Of a stretch of 64,000 bases of DNA, positions 1 to 9,514 are shown piece by piece; within the stretch, counting starts at the first letter, position 1; every line of letters starts with the position of its first letter. The stretch comes from Pycnococcus provasolii (lineage: Eukaryota; Chlorophyta; Pseudoscourfieldiophyceae; Pseudoscourfieldiales; Pycnococcaceae). The translations under genes and the position numbers were made by a program. A model generated the notes under the pieces. The model had not been told where the DNA came from. It was given only the letters and a program-made list of their open reading frames with translations, and made no database searches. The stretch covers positions 124,001 through 188,000 of the forward strand of contig OW568869.1 in NCBI GenBank assembly GCA_938743325.2. Reading direction: 5' to 3'.

Positions 1-526
1 GTTCTGCAGCCACCTCGTGCGGCGCGTACCCTGCGGCGTACAACGATCCGCTGAGCGCACCGGCGGACGTTCCCATGACGCCTCTCACGTCTAAGCCCGC
101 ATCTTCGACCGCCTGGAGGAATCCTGCGTGGTTGGCAAAGGCGAGGAAGCCGCTGCTGAGCACGACGTCGAACGCCCCATGCTTTTGTTTGACTGGACGG
201 TTTGCTGGTGCAGACGCGACGTTGTGCTGCTGCTGCTGCTGCTGTTGCTGCTGCTGGTCGTCGTCGTCGTCCATCCACGAGTCTGCGTTAACCGCCGCGG
301 CGCACGTCGCTGCTGATGCTTTCCTTTTGTGTGTCCCTCCATCTCTCTCGTCGCCAGGTAGACTCGTAAGCGTAAGCTGTGTCTGGTTCCTCAGGTGCGT
401 AAGAATCGGCGCATTTGTCATGCGTTGTTTTCCCACGCATGGCGTCGCATAGAATGAATCCCTAACATGACGTGATGAGCAACAAGCTCCTGAGGAAGAA
501 CCATAAGAGATAGAACGAAGACCCAT
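1..526 (-). CDS. Patatin-like phospholipase/acyl hydrolase, N-terminal part
   Basis: The frame opens at the ATG at 524-526 (an in-frame TAG lies upstream) and is still open at base 1, so about 175 N-terminal residues are visible. It reads through a poly-Asp/poly-Gln tract (about 225-275) into FDVVLSSGFLAFANHAGFL, then GTSAG at 59-73. GTSAG matches the patatin nucleophile elbow GxSxG, with the serine codon at 65-67. The preceding LSSGF...HAGFL segment matches the oxyanion-hole region of algal and bacterial patatin-like proteins. Family members hydrolyse or transfer acyl chains of membrane or storage lipids. The catalytic Asp would lie beyond the window. The first 110 residues are low complexity and could be a targeting or disordered leader. 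Family assignment is firm; substrate is unknown. Confidence 0.8.
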   Translation of the reverse strand, partial: MGLRSISYGSSSGACCSSRHVRDSFYATPCVGKQRMTNAPILTHLRNQTQLTLTSLPGDERDGGTHKRKASAATCAAAVNADSWMDDDDDQQQQQQQQQQHNVASAPANRPVKQKHGAFDVVLSSGFLAFANHAGFLQAVEDAGLDVRGVMGTSAGALSGSLYAAGYAPHEVAAE

Positions 527-1010
527 GATGACAAACAAAGCCAAGGAGACACAGCTAACAAGGCAAAGCAATATCACCTAATAAGTCAAGCCAAGGTGCC
601 GACGCTGTTAAGACGCCAGTGAAACTGGTTGCGCCTAATGGAATGGAACGGGCGTCGGAAGGGCACCAGCGTGTGACGCCTGTGAACGGCGGGGAATAAA
701 CGCGTCTTCGGAATCTCACTGTGTCGGAAGAGAAACTTCGGAGCCTGGAGAGTTCAGATTTCTTCCTAACCCAATAAACCCACTCGTTTTGTTCCAATAT
801 GGAGGGATCCCCCCCATGCGTAGTACTTACAAATACAGTGCACCAATATTCAGTTTTAGGGGTTAGGGTTAGGCACCGCTTTTTCGTGTTGGGGGGCGCG
901 CTCAGGGGTTGGGGTTAGGGTTAGGGGGGGGCTTGTTGTCGGCCGATCGCTGCGCTGCGTTGGTGCGAACGAAGTGCGCATCATCCACGCACGCACGCAC
1001 GACAGTTATC
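527..1010. other. Divergent intergenic region with telomere-type repeats
   Basis: This spacer separates the starts of the patatin-like gene (minus) and the phosphatase-like gene (plus). It contains two TTAGGG-type runs (856-873 and 905-930) close to the plus-strand start. Nothing else coding or RNA-like was recognised. Confidence 0.6.
856..930. promoter_or_regulatory. Interstitial TTAGGG/telo-box-like motifs
   Basis: Two short G-rich runs containing GGTTAGGGTTAGG are seen at 856-873 and 905-930, about 80-150 bases upstream of the ATG at 1011. They resemble plant telo-box promoter elements. Similar runs occur in most other divergent spacers of this window. The regulatory role is inferred. Confidence 0.5.
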
Positions 1011-3533
1011 ATGTTCGCACCACCTGCAATAGGCGGAGGAGTGCACCCACTCAAAGGCGTCGCGGGACTGCACGGCCGGCCGTCGCGGTCAGCCATGAAC
1101 GCACAAGTCTCGCGAGACGCACGCACGGCGTCTATGCTCCTAAACGAGTGTCTCACAGCCTTAACAAGGCTCGTACTCCTCGCCATGGCCGTCGTTGCCA
1201 CCGCCTTTCTCGTCTACAGAGCAGCGACGGCCGCAACCAACTGGAGCTCGTGGAACATGCAGACGATTCACCCGAAGGCGGCAGCCACACCGAAAGGACA
1301 CCCGAGACTCGTGGGAACGATGGACGCAGACAGCCTCGACCTCGGCTTGCCTGCTCACCTCGTCGCGGCGGAAGAGACGCCTCCGCTTTCCAAAATAGCA
1401 CCCAAAGGTGCGATCGGGTCAGCGGCAACGAACTTTGGGGGTGTCGACGTCGGACCTGAGGCGGTGCCTTTCGCACCGCCTCCTCCCACCGACGCGGCGC
1501 AGGGAAAGTGGTGGAGCTTCCTCTGGCCGTTCGGGAAAAAAGGCCAAAACGGCTTCGGGCGGAAAGAGGGTGCAAGGCACACGCGCGTCGTGTACGCGTC
1601 AGTGCTCGCGACGCCCGGCGTCGATTTGTGGCCATTCCGAGGGTACGCGACGAGGCCGGAGCTGTCGCACGTGGGCATGGATGCAGCGTTCGAGCTCGGC
1701 AGGAAGCTGCGGCAGAGGTACGTTGACAGCCTGCACCTCATCCCTCGCCACCACAAGCCCGACGATACGCCCAACCCACTGCTTGCCACAAGCCTCGATG
1801 ACACGCGCGCCTACGATACCATGCAGCTGCTGCTTCTCGGCCTGTACCCGGACGACGTTGCGCTGAACGCCGCGCGCACCACCAAGGACTGCCGAGGATG
1901 CCGGCCTCCGCGGAGAAGCATGCCGTTCGACGTGCCGCTTGCCATGTCGCTCGACATCGCGGGCGGTTCTGTCGCTCTCAACGCGTCGAAGTACGACCGT
2001 GCCGTGGGTAAGACGAGCCCGCAGTGCCTAGGCGCTTGCATGGGCCTGCGCCTTCGGCACGGTGACGGTGATGCCATCCACGACGAGTCGGAGGAAGTGG
2101 CGCGCAAGGTTCAGCCCGTCAACATTACCGTGCGGCCGTTCATGTATGACTCCGTGCTCCGGCAGTTCGCGGCATGTGGCAATGGCTGGATGGAGCGCAC
2201 GTCGAAAGCGCTGCACAAACCGCCGCTCGGCGTCACGGTCGGCGGCGAGTTTGGTCGGGCGCTTGATCTCGTGCACGAGTCGTTCAACACCAACGTGTCT
2301 GGACACCTCTGCGCCGCCGTTGGATACCCGAACGAGTGCGCAAACATGCCATTGCGCGATCTCGGGGCGCTGCACGATGTCGTCGCAAGCCATCTCGTTC
2401 TAGGTGGCGACTGGGACGTGCCCGTCGACCGCCGCGACGTGCTAGCCTCGCTCTCGGCGCCGAAGCAGCACCTGCTTTGGGAGCTGTTCGGGACAAATGC
2501 TACAGCCACCGCGGGCGTGTTGCTGAGAAGAATGGTGGAAACGCTGTCGGCGAACGTCGCCTTGCGGTCGTACGCCTCGACGAGAAGAGGACAAAGGCGC
2601 GAACTGTTGGATGGCGAAAAGCTCAGCTTGTACACGGTGGGGGAGTTTCAGCTCGTGGCGCTGCTCGCCGCGATCGGTGTGCAGCCGTACTCAACGACAG
2701 TCGATCCGCTTGATACGCTGAGCTTCGAGCTCGTGGAGGAGGGCGATGACAGCAAGGCGCAAAAAAGCCGCGATCGCCGAGCGGCGCCGCCACCGCCACC
2801 TCTGCACGATCCTCACCCTTGGCCGATCGCGCAGGGACCTGCGGAGGAGCTAGGGTCGCGTCGTCAGCTAAGGTCGCGAAGGTCACTTCACCAGTACTCC
2901 GAACTCCTGCCGTACGATAACCTTGCTCAGCAGATGTACGACGAGGAGGCGGGACCTTCGCCGCCCCCGCCGCCCGACAACGACGTGTTCATGCCCGATG
3001 GTTCGCTCAATGTATCCGCGGTGGGCGCAATTCTGCCCGACGGGACGTGGAACGACACATTTCTGTACGAGCACAATGCGGCGATTCCCATGTCGCCGCC
3101 GCCTCCTGCACCGCCGCCACCATTTATGGCATTCGATCGGGAACGATTTCGCTACTGGTTAATGGTGCGGCACAACGATAAGCCGGTGAAAATGCCCGGA
3201 TGTTCCCCACCCTCGTGGGCTCGCGAGGGATCCGAACACTGGTTTCTTTGCGACGTCGACTCGTTCGTGCTGCGCACGAGGGAGATGACGGAGTCTCCCA
3301 CCGTGGAGGTTTGCGGCGGGTACCGCCCCGCCGAAGAGGTGTGGGCAGAGGTGGCCGAAGCCGAGAAGGAGGCATTTCTTGAAGCCATGGCTGCAGAGAA
3401 GGAGGAGCTCGAGCGCAGAAATGCGACGGTGCCGGATGCCGCGGTCCTTGCCTCGGCAGCGCAGGACGCGTACGCGCGCTCGTCTCACGCGCATCGGCGC
3501 GCGAAGAAGAAGAAGCGCGGTCGCGGGTTGTAA
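1011..3533 (+). CDS. Membrane-anchored histidine acid phosphatase-like protein, probably inactive
   Basis: The start is the first ATG (1011); the frame extends upstream only through TTG codons inside the telomere-like repeats. The protein has 840 residues. One hydrophobic segment near residues 45-65 suggests a type II membrane anchor. The histidine acid phosphatase (clade 2) scaffold is recognisable: LSHVGMDAAFELGRKL at about 217, DDTRAYDTMQLLLLGLYP at about 260, VALLAAIGVQP at about 545 and the tail motif MPGCS...LCDVDSF at about 727-750. The two catalytic signatures are not recognisable. The RHG position reads LATPGVD (about 195), and the C-terminal HD position reads LYTVGE (about 540). Pro-rich and RR-rich stretches (2760-3120) separate the fold from the tail motif. 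A non-catalytic or receptor-like role is inferred. The stop codon lies inside TGTAA (3529-3533). Confidence 0.65.
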   Translation: MFAPPAIGGGVHPLKGVAGLHGRPSRSAMNAQVSRDARTASMLLNECLTALTRLVLLAMAVVATAFLVYRAATAATNWSSWNMQTIHPKAAATPKGHPRLVGTMDADSLDLGLPAHLVAAEETPPLSKIAPKGAIGSAATNFGGVDVGPEAVPFAPPPPTDAAQGKWWSFLWPFGKKGQNGFGRKEGARHTRVVYASVLATPGVDLWPFRGYATRPELSHVGMDAAFELGRKLRQRYVDSLHLIPRHHKPDDTPNPLLATSLDDTRAYDTMQLLLLGLYPDDVALNAARTTKDCRGCRPPRRSMPFDVPLAMSLDIAGGSVALNASKYDRAVGKTSPQCLGACMGLRLRHGDGDAIHDESEEVARKVQPVNITVRPFMYDSVLRQFAACGNGWMERTSKALHKPPLGVTVGGEFGRALDLVHESFNTNVSGHLCAAVGYPNECANMPLRDLGALHDVVASHLVLGGDWDVPVDRRDVLASLSAPKQHLLWELFGTNATATAGVLLRRMVETLSANVALRSYASTRRGQRRELLDGEKLSLYTVGEFQLVALLAAIGVQPYSTTVDPLDTLSFELVEEGDDSKAQKSRDRRAAPPPPPLHDPHPWPIAQGPAEELGSRRQLRSRRSLHQYSELLPYDNLAQQMYDEEAGPSPPPPPDNDVFMPDGSLNVSAVGAILPDGTWNDTFLYEHNAAIPMSPPPPAPPPPFMAFDRERFRYWLMVRHNDKPVKMPGCSPPSWAREGSEHWFLCDVDSFVLRTREMTESPTVEVCGGYRPAEEVWAEVAEAEKEAFLEAMAAEKEELERRNATVPDAAVLASAAQDAYARSSHAHRRAKKKKRGRGL

Positions 3534-3781
3534 CATGCAATGCAATGCAGATATTTTCTTATAAGTATAAGTAATAGTCACGTTTCACAGTCGCGTCACC
3601 GGTGCTTGATGGAGTTCCATATGCTCGGGGATAATTATATGCGGCGACAATGCTTCGGAGGGCGGGAGGGGATGAGGGTGAGTTCGGGGTTCCCTCGGGC
3701 CTTGGTTTCTGAATCCGATCCTTTCCCCTCCCGCTTAACCTTAATCATACCCCCCGTGGTAAGTGCGCCGGCGCTCTCGGC

Positions 3782-6700
3782 ATGTCGTCCGGTGGCTGTG
3801 CGGGTGTGCGGCTGTCGTCAGGTGGCTGTGCGGCTGTGGCCGTCGCCGATCCTCTATCTCGTGTTCCTCTATCTCGTGTTGGCAAGTGTGTTCCTGCCTT
3901 TCTGTCTGCTCCTGTCTGCTCTTGTCGTCTGCTCCTCCTGCTATGCGGAGCTCTGGTCTTGCAAGCTTCTCGCTTCCCCGCAATGGCACTGGCGCAGACG
4001 ACAGCGAAGGACAAGAGCACGGTCCAGCGCCGCGCGCTCGTGGTGGCAGACTACTCGGGGTACATGGACGCACAGAAGTCGCGTGAGTCGATCGCACTCG
4101 GTCTGGCGGAAAGCTTGCGCCTGGCGGGCTACGCGACGGACCTGCTTGCTGCAGCTGGTCCAGAAAGCGACTGGGCTGCTGCCCATGTCGCACGGCTAAG
4201 AAGCCGGGTGGCGAACGCAACCTTGCTGCACGACGCACGGCAAACGCAAGGCGCAGGGCCGCAGGTTCGCGTTGTCGGGCTTGCGCAGAGTCCCATACAG
4301 TACAGCGCGAGCCAGGCGGTGGCACTTGCCTTCGAGGTTTACACGTTCCTCGTCCGTCGTCGCACGTCGTACGAATTGGCGCTCTTCTTGGACTACGGCG
4401 GCCTAGCGCACTACGCGCTGAGCAGCCTGCGCCAAGGACACGCCCTGCGCACCACGCGCATGGCCGTTGTGGCAACCGGCGCGCGCCTGTACGAGGCTAG
4501 CCTGTACGGCGGCGCCGCTGCGCTTGCCACGGAGGAGGATGTGGATAAGAGTGTGCTAGAGCAGCTCAGCCTCAAGCACGCGCCTTCCGTGCTTGTCAGC
4601 CCCGATGCGACGCGACTTCGCGAGTGGCTTCGCGCGGCGACGACGATTCCTCAGGCACGCCTTGTTGATAGCATGCCGTTTCCTCGCGCGCCCGACGAGG
4701 CGTCGCTGATTCGACAGGCGAACTCCAGCCCGCTGCGCCTACCCGCTCCCATAGAGACGTGGGCCAAGACACGCGCAACGGAGCTCGTCTTCTGGGGTCC
4801 GCTCACTCTGGCACATGGCCTCGGCCTCTTCTGCGACGCGGTGCAGCGCCTCATCGTGGACGACGCCAAGCGCAAGGAGAGTGGTCAGCCAGTTCGCATC
4901 ACGCTCTCGTCCATCACATTGATGGGTGATGCCAAAACTCCCGTGCAAGGCCGCGTGCTCTACGGTGACGAATCGGCAGAGCTGGGCGAGACATATGCAC
5001 GAGAGCGCGCGCAGGGATGGGACGAGGCGCTGGCGGACGACGTGGGAGTTCGTGTGCGGCTGCTCACGTCGCCACATCAGACCAGCGACGCCGCCGCGCT
5101 GGCTTACCTTCGCTCTCCCGCGGCGGGCGGCGGACGTAAGATGGTGGTATTTCCTAGTGCGGCTGGACGTGGCGCGGAGCGCGTGTCGCTTGCAATCGCA
5201 GCTAAGGACATTCCCGTGATTGTGGCCAACGTCTCGGAGCTTGTTGGATTGCTACCTGCTGAGACCACGCGGGATGCGCAGGTGTTTTACCCCTCGAGCC
5301 ATGCTCTCATGGAGGCAATGCGTTCGTCGATGCTTGCAGGTGCAGGAGACTTCGTGCCTGGGTCGAGCGACAAGGCGATAGAGGATGCCACTCTTGCTTG
5401 GACGGAAAAGTTCCATGCCACGGGTCAAGCTGCCGTCGAAGAGCGCTCGTGGGAGCCCGCTGGCGTGGGTGTGGTCATCACACATCACAACCGTGCAGCA
5501 CTGCTCAAGCAGGCGCTCGATGCGCTGCATCTGCAGGACTACCCTCGCGATAAGACAGCGGTGCTTGTCGTCGACGACCGCTCAACGGATCCTGCAGCAT
5601 ATGAGCTCGTCGATGCGCTCGCCGCCGGTCGCGGCGAGACACCGGCGCCGAATTTCTTCGTGAAACCTAGGTGGGATGCGCTTTTGCTGCGTCGCAATGC
5701 ATTCCTGGGACGAGCGCGCAATCTCGGCTACCAGCATCTGCTCGCGAACGAGATTTCTCTATTTGGCAAAGCGGGGGGCATGCGCTACGTCGTGTTTGCG
5801 GACGACGATAACTACTCCGCGTCCAGCATGCTCCGTCGCCTCGTGCAAAGTGCCCAGCTCACGCGGGCGGACGCGGTGGTTTGCGTGAATGACTACCTCA
5901 TGGACGCGGAGCGAAGTCCCATGGAGCTTGGTCTCGTCGCGGGTACGCCTCCGGAACAAGATTCGGCTACAGGTGAGCATGCAACCACTCTCCTGCGCAC
6001 GGAGGAGGCGGCGTTGCTGGATGCGGGGCATGCGCGAGTTGGAGACAACACGCCAGATCGCGTCGAGGATGTTCCGAAGGCGACGACGGCGAAAGCGACT
6101 GCTGGCGAAGATGACGATAATGCGACGGCGGCGGTGGAGGAGGGCGAACTGCCTCCGCCGCTTAAGTGGCCCAAGAGCCTTGGTGCACGCTACGTGCCCA
6201 TTGGCCCCGCAGGAACATCGGGCGTGTTCCGGAATGCCTTTGGCGACGCCAACGGCATGTGGCGCACCGACAGTCTGAGGCGTCTCGGTGGCTGGCCAGA
6301 AGACGAAGGTCTGTCCGTGTCGGACTGGGAGCTGTACGCGAGAGCACATGTTCTCGGCCTCTCGGTGGAGGCGGTGCCTATTCCTCTTTACTGGTATCGC
6401 ACCTCCGCGGGATCCATGGCACGTTCGAAAGAGGTTGTCACCGCAAATCAGCTGAGGCACCGTGCGTGGTTGCTGACAAGCCGTGCCCTTGCCGCATCAT
6501 CATTATCGTCGTCAAGTGCGCCCAACATCAACGCCGCCGACGACGACGACGACGATAGGCCTCTCCGATCCATTGGCGTCCCGGAATTGCCCTTCATAGT
6601 GAGCGCAATGCAGGAGCGCATGGCGCAGCTTGATGCACAGGCGGCGAGATGGGAGCGAGTGGCAACGGACAACCTTGCGCTGCTTGGCAGCTTGCGCACA

Positions 6701-7381
6701 TTGCACTGCGGCCCGAACGGTGAGCTTGCGAAGAAGCGCGGCGAGGGTGGGCTCACGTATTTGAAAAATGGAGGGTTTCATGCATTCATTCCCGACGACG
6801 ACGACGTCAACCCGATGGCAGAATATCAGGCTGATGCCTGGGAGGGATACGGCGTGGGATACCGCCGTAACGAGGATCGGCGTGGCTTGAATGTTCTCGT
6901 GGATACGGCTGACGGTGAAAAGATGGTCCCAAGCGGTGCGCTTCTCGTCGAGCCGACGAATATTGGCGAAAGCGCGGGTGCGATCCAGCGCGCTTATGTC
7001 GGCCAGGCGGCTGCGAGCCCTCTGCTGCTCGCCGGGTATGCGCTAGCATCACCCGCGCTTGCGCGCGATGCGGCGACGCGTGCGGATGGAGGCAGCTCCG
7101 CAGACTTCTCGCTATACGCTGACGTCTTATTCCAGGATGGTACGCACCGATGGGCATTTCACATTCCCATCAATGCCGTGGAGGCGGAGTCGCGGTGGAG
7201 ATACGTGTACGGTATCTTGGACTTTGGCAAGCCAATTCATGCGGTGACTGTCGTCTGCATGCTTCGCTGGCGTCCTGGCTGGGCGCTCTTCGACGACGTC
7301 ACGCTGACGACAATGGAGGACGGCATTTGCGGTGTTGACCCAACGGAGATGGCATCGTCATTGAAAGAAGAAACTTTGTAA
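3782..7381 (+). CDS. Secretory-pathway family 2 glycosyltransferase, multidomain
   Basis: A 1,199-residue protein. The N-terminus holds a hydrophobic core (LLLLLCGALVL, about residue 55) that looks like a signal peptide or anchor, so the start at 3782 is preferred over a downstream ATG at 3979 that would lose it. Residues 80-500 resemble a GT-B-like N-terminal region. From about 563 a GT-A family 2 domain begins: GVVITHHNRAALLKQ, VVDDRSTD, RARNLGYQ, then the metal-binding FADDDNYS (about 673). An acceptor-side segment, GMWRTDSLRRLGGWPE... SDWELYAR, follows at about 820. An acidic linker interrupts the catalytic domain. The C-terminal 180 residues look like a beta-sandwich, perhaps carbohydrate binding. 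A Golgi/ER role in glycan or cell-coat synthesis is inferred; donor and acceptor are unknown. TGTAA overlaps the stop (7377-7381). Confidence 0.75.
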   Translation: MSSGGCAGVRLSSGGCAAVAVADPLSRVPLSRVGKCVPAFLSAPVCSCRLLLLLCGALVLQASRFPAMALAQTTAKDKSTVQRRALVVADYSGYMDAQKSRESIALGLAESLRLAGYATDLLAAAGPESDWAAAHVARLRSRVANATLLHDARQTQGAGPQVRVVGLAQSPIQYSASQAVALAFEVYTFLVRRRTSYELALFLDYGGLAHYALSSLRQGHALRTTRMAVVATGARLYEASLYGGAAALATEEDVDKSVLEQLSLKHAPSVLVSPDATRLREWLRAATTIPQARLVDSMPFPRAPDEASLIRQANSSPLRLPAPIETWAKTRATELVFWGPLTLAHGLGLFCDAVQRLIVDDAKRKESGQPVRITLSSITLMGDAKTPVQGRVLYGDESAELGETYARERAQGWDEALADDVGVRVRLLTSPHQTSDAAALAYLRSPAAGGGRKMVVFPSAAGRGAERVSLAIAAKDIPVIVANVSELVGLLPAETTRDAQVFYPSSHALMEAMRSSMLAGAGDFVPGSSDKAIEDATLAWTEKFHATGQAAVEERSWEPAGVGVVITHHNRAALLKQALDALHLQDYPRDKTAVLVVDDRSTDPAAYELVDALAAGRGETPAPNFFVKPRWDALLLRRNAFLGRARNLGYQHLLANEISLFGKAGGMRYVVFADDDNYSASSMLRRLVQSAQLTRADAVVCVNDYLMDAERSPMELGLVAGTPPEQDSATGEHATTLLRTEEAALLDAGHARVGDNTPDRVEDVPKATTAKATAGEDDDNATAAVEEGELPPPLKWPKSLGARYVPIGPAGTSGVFRNAFGDANGMWRTDSLRRLGGWPEDEGLSVSDWELYARAHVLGLSVEAVPIPLYWYRTSAGSMARSKEVVTANQLRHRAWLLTSRALAASSLSSSSAPNINAADDDDDDRPLRSIGVPELPFIVSAMQERMAQLDAQAARWERVATDNLALLGSLRTLHCGPNGELAKKRGEGGLTYLKNGGFHAFIPDDDDVNPMAEYQADAWEGYGVGYRRNEDRRGLNVLVDTADGEKMVPSGALLVEPTNIGESAGAIQRAYVGQAAASPLLLAGYALASPALARDAATRADGGSSADFSLYADVLFQDGTHRWAFHIPINAVEAESRWRYVYGILDFGKPIHAVTVVCMLRWRPGWALFDDVTLTTMEDGICGVDPTEMASSLKEETL

Positions 7382-7422
7382 AAACGAAGCAAAAAAACCC
7401 CATTCGATTACAGCGATTCCAG

Positions 7423-7437
7423 CCCTAACCCTTAACC
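7423..7437. other. CCCTAA-type run in a convergent spacer
   Basis: The sequence CCCTAACCCTTAACC lies between the 3' ends of the glycosyltransferase and telobox genes. It is the one clear telomere-type run I found in a convergent spacer, and so is an exception to the promoter association elsewhere. Confidence 0.5.
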
Positions 7438-7484
7438 GCAACATGGGTTTCGACAACACGTGTGTCTCGATGTCGCCTAGCAGC

Positions 7485-8726
7485 TTACTTGGCCGCCTTT
7501 TCCGCCTTTTCCGCCTTCTTTGGGAATGCCGCCGACCAAACAGGCTGCATGTCATCTGGAAGCCTCTTCTTCCACACGAGGTTGCGCGTCTTGTCCTTGA
7601 TGTCGACAGAGGTACGCACGTCATCATCGGTGGTATTCCAGATGCCAGCTTTCGTGCCAGCGGATTGGATTTCCGCCCATCCGATGCGGCCACCTCCGGG
7701 CGTGAAATTTCGCAGCTGCGACACGAGGAAATTTTCCTCGGCATCCTCCCACTTACGCCGGCTCGTCTTCTTCTCGGGGCGCTTCGACTTCGGGGACGCC
7801 GTCTTATCCGCTTTCAAGCCGGAGGCGCCTGCCGGAGGAGGTGCCGGAGGAGTGCCGCCGAAGTCGAAGCCGCCACCAGGCTCCTGCGTCATCGGCTGCG
7901 CCATCGGTGGTCCACCGTCGTCGTCGTCGTCGTAGCTAGCCGTCTTGGACTTTTTGCTTCCACCCGCACCCGGACCTCCTCGCGTCCTGCGCGGCGACGG
8001 TCCGCTTTCCTCAGCCTTGCGCTTCGCACCGGCGGCGATGTTTGCCCACCCGCCTGTTGGCTCACGTCCGCTCGGCTCTGCTCCCTTGTCTTGCTTTGAC
8101 CACCACGCTTCCACCTTTTCCGTCACCTCGACGCAGAAATCTTTGCAAGATTTGAGGACTTCGCTGACTGGGAAATCCTTCAAGAGTGCCTTTCGCATCT
8201 TTTCCGCCAGCTGCTTGTTCTGCTCGTTGGCCACCTTACGCATCTTCTCTGCAGCCTTTTTGGTCGACGTGTCCGAGTGCGAGACTTTGTCCTTGCTGAA
8301 CTTTTCGCCAACTTTCTTGTTGAAGTTGTTCACAGCCGCTTTGGCGGTTAAGTTCTGGCGCAGAGGGTCGAGACACTCTTCGATGTCGATGGCGAGTGCG
8401 GCACTTGAGAGGTTCTTAAAGTCGCTTTCGATTTCGTCGGGAAGGTTTTCGGTGATCGAGCTGAAAGCGGTCTTGACATCCTCGATGTCGAGGTCAGCTT
8501 CGTCCGCGAGCGTGACGTTTGCGTTGAGCACGAACATGGACTGCAGGATGAGGAATCGCGGCGAGAAGGAGTCTTCGTCGTACTGCGAGGACATCTCGAG
8601 GATTGGTTCGATGTCGAGGTTCGCAGCGAACTGCGCCTTGAAGAGGTTGATCATCGAGTCCTCGACACTGGGCGTGATTGGCGTTTTTTCCGGCGCGGCG
8701 GCGGCTTTTCCCTTCTTCGGCGGCAT
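7485..8726 (-). CDS. Telobox Myb/SANT protein, candidate telomere-repeat binding factor
   Basis: The start is the ATG at 8724-8726 (MPPKKGK...); the frame continues upstream only through non-ATG codons. The protein has 413 residues. The first about 210 residues are predicted helical and acidic and could be a dimerisation domain. A basic, Gly/Lys/Asp-rich linker with nuclear-localisation-like KRPEKKTSRRK follows. The C-terminal Myb-like domain (about 320-390) begins RRKWEDAEENFLV and ends VDIKDKTRN (7581-7607). This matches the telobox signature VDLKDKWRN of TRF/TRB/TBP-type telomere DNA-binding Myb domains, with Trp replaced by Thr. The role may be telomere binding or transcription from telo-box promoters. 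A TTACA (minus-strand TGTAA) lies just past the stop at 7408-7412. Confidence 0.7.
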   Translation of the reverse strand: MPPKKGKAAAAPEKTPITPSVEDSMINLFKAQFAANLDIEPILEMSSQYDEDSFSPRFLILQSMFVLNANVTLADEADLDIEDVKTAFSSITENLPDEIESDFKNLSSAALAIDIEECLDPLRQNLTAKAAVNNFNKKVGEKFSKDKVSHSDTSTKKAAEKMRKVANEQNKQLAEKMRKALLKDFPVSEVLKSCKDFCVEVTEKVEAWWSKQDKGAEPSGREPTGGWANIAAGAKRKAEESGPSPRRTRGGPGAGGSKKSKTASYDDDDDGGPPMAQPMTQEPGGGFDFGGTPPAPPPAGASGLKADKTASPKSKRPEKKTSRRKWEDAEENFLVSQLRNFTPGGGRIGWAEIQSAGTKAGIWNTTDDDVRTSVDIKDKTRNLVWKKRLPDDMQPVWSAAFPKKAEKAEKAAK

Positions 8727-9514
8727 GTTCGCGCTTTTTTTCAGGTGTGCTGAGACGAAAGCTTGTGTTTCTGCAAGCTGTTTCTGCGCTGCTGCTGCTG
8801 CTGCTGACTGATTTACCTTTTCAGGTGCGGAGTGGTTAGCGCCTATGGTGACAGACCTGTATGAGTGTGTATTCTTTCCTTCGAAGCCTAGAAAAAAATC
8901 TCCTAGGACTAAAGAAAGAAAACACACACGGGTACCTATTCAAAAGCAAGGAAACAAGTGTAAATGGTCCAAAGGTAATATTCACCTGTCACAAAGACAA
9001 AGCGACACAAACACAAACTCTAAGAGAGCAAGTTTGAAAACGAATTAACCCTAGGAATAACCCTAGGAGTAGAATGGAATGGCGCGTCGAAAAGGGGGAA
9101 TGGCGGTACTTTGCTAGGGTTAATGGCGCCGAGGGACACGCGCACAGCGGGGCCGGGAAGGGAAGGGGCGCCTGGAAGGGATTCGTGCACTGCATCTCGG
9201 GCATCGGGGCGACAGGATCCCGGGAGGGAACGGTAAAGTTAGCCTGCCCTGCTTTGCCCGGAACGACTACCTTTAGCCTTCCTTTCCTCGAGTTCCCTCA
9301 ACGGCTCTTTTCCCCCCCCCCCTTCCCCTCCCCTCCTCCTCCTTCGCCTCTGGTTTCGTTCTCTGGCTGTCTGGTTTCGACTCTGGTTTCGGGGACTCGT
9401 CTTGGGTTGCTTTTCGGGGAGACATTACGGTAGGCGTTGAGGGACTCATCCTCCTATTTATCGTAGCTACCGTAGAGGAGCTGGCTCCGAGACGGAACTG
9501 ATAACTTTACAGGG
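8727..9514. other. Upstream region of the telobox gene
   Basis: No gene was recognised. It holds CCCTA/TAGGG motifs at 9047-9069 and 9115-9122, and a pyrimidine-rich tract at about 9307-9350. It is likely the promoter and 5' UTR of the minus-strand telobox gene. Confidence 0.45.

Noticed and set aside
560-800. Possible structured RNA in the first divergent spacer
   Set aside because: No tRNA, snRNA or SRP consensus could be recognised by eye.
909-1010. Upstream extension of the phosphatase-like frame
   Set aside because: It relies on a TTG codon inside TTAGGG repeats and contains no ATG.
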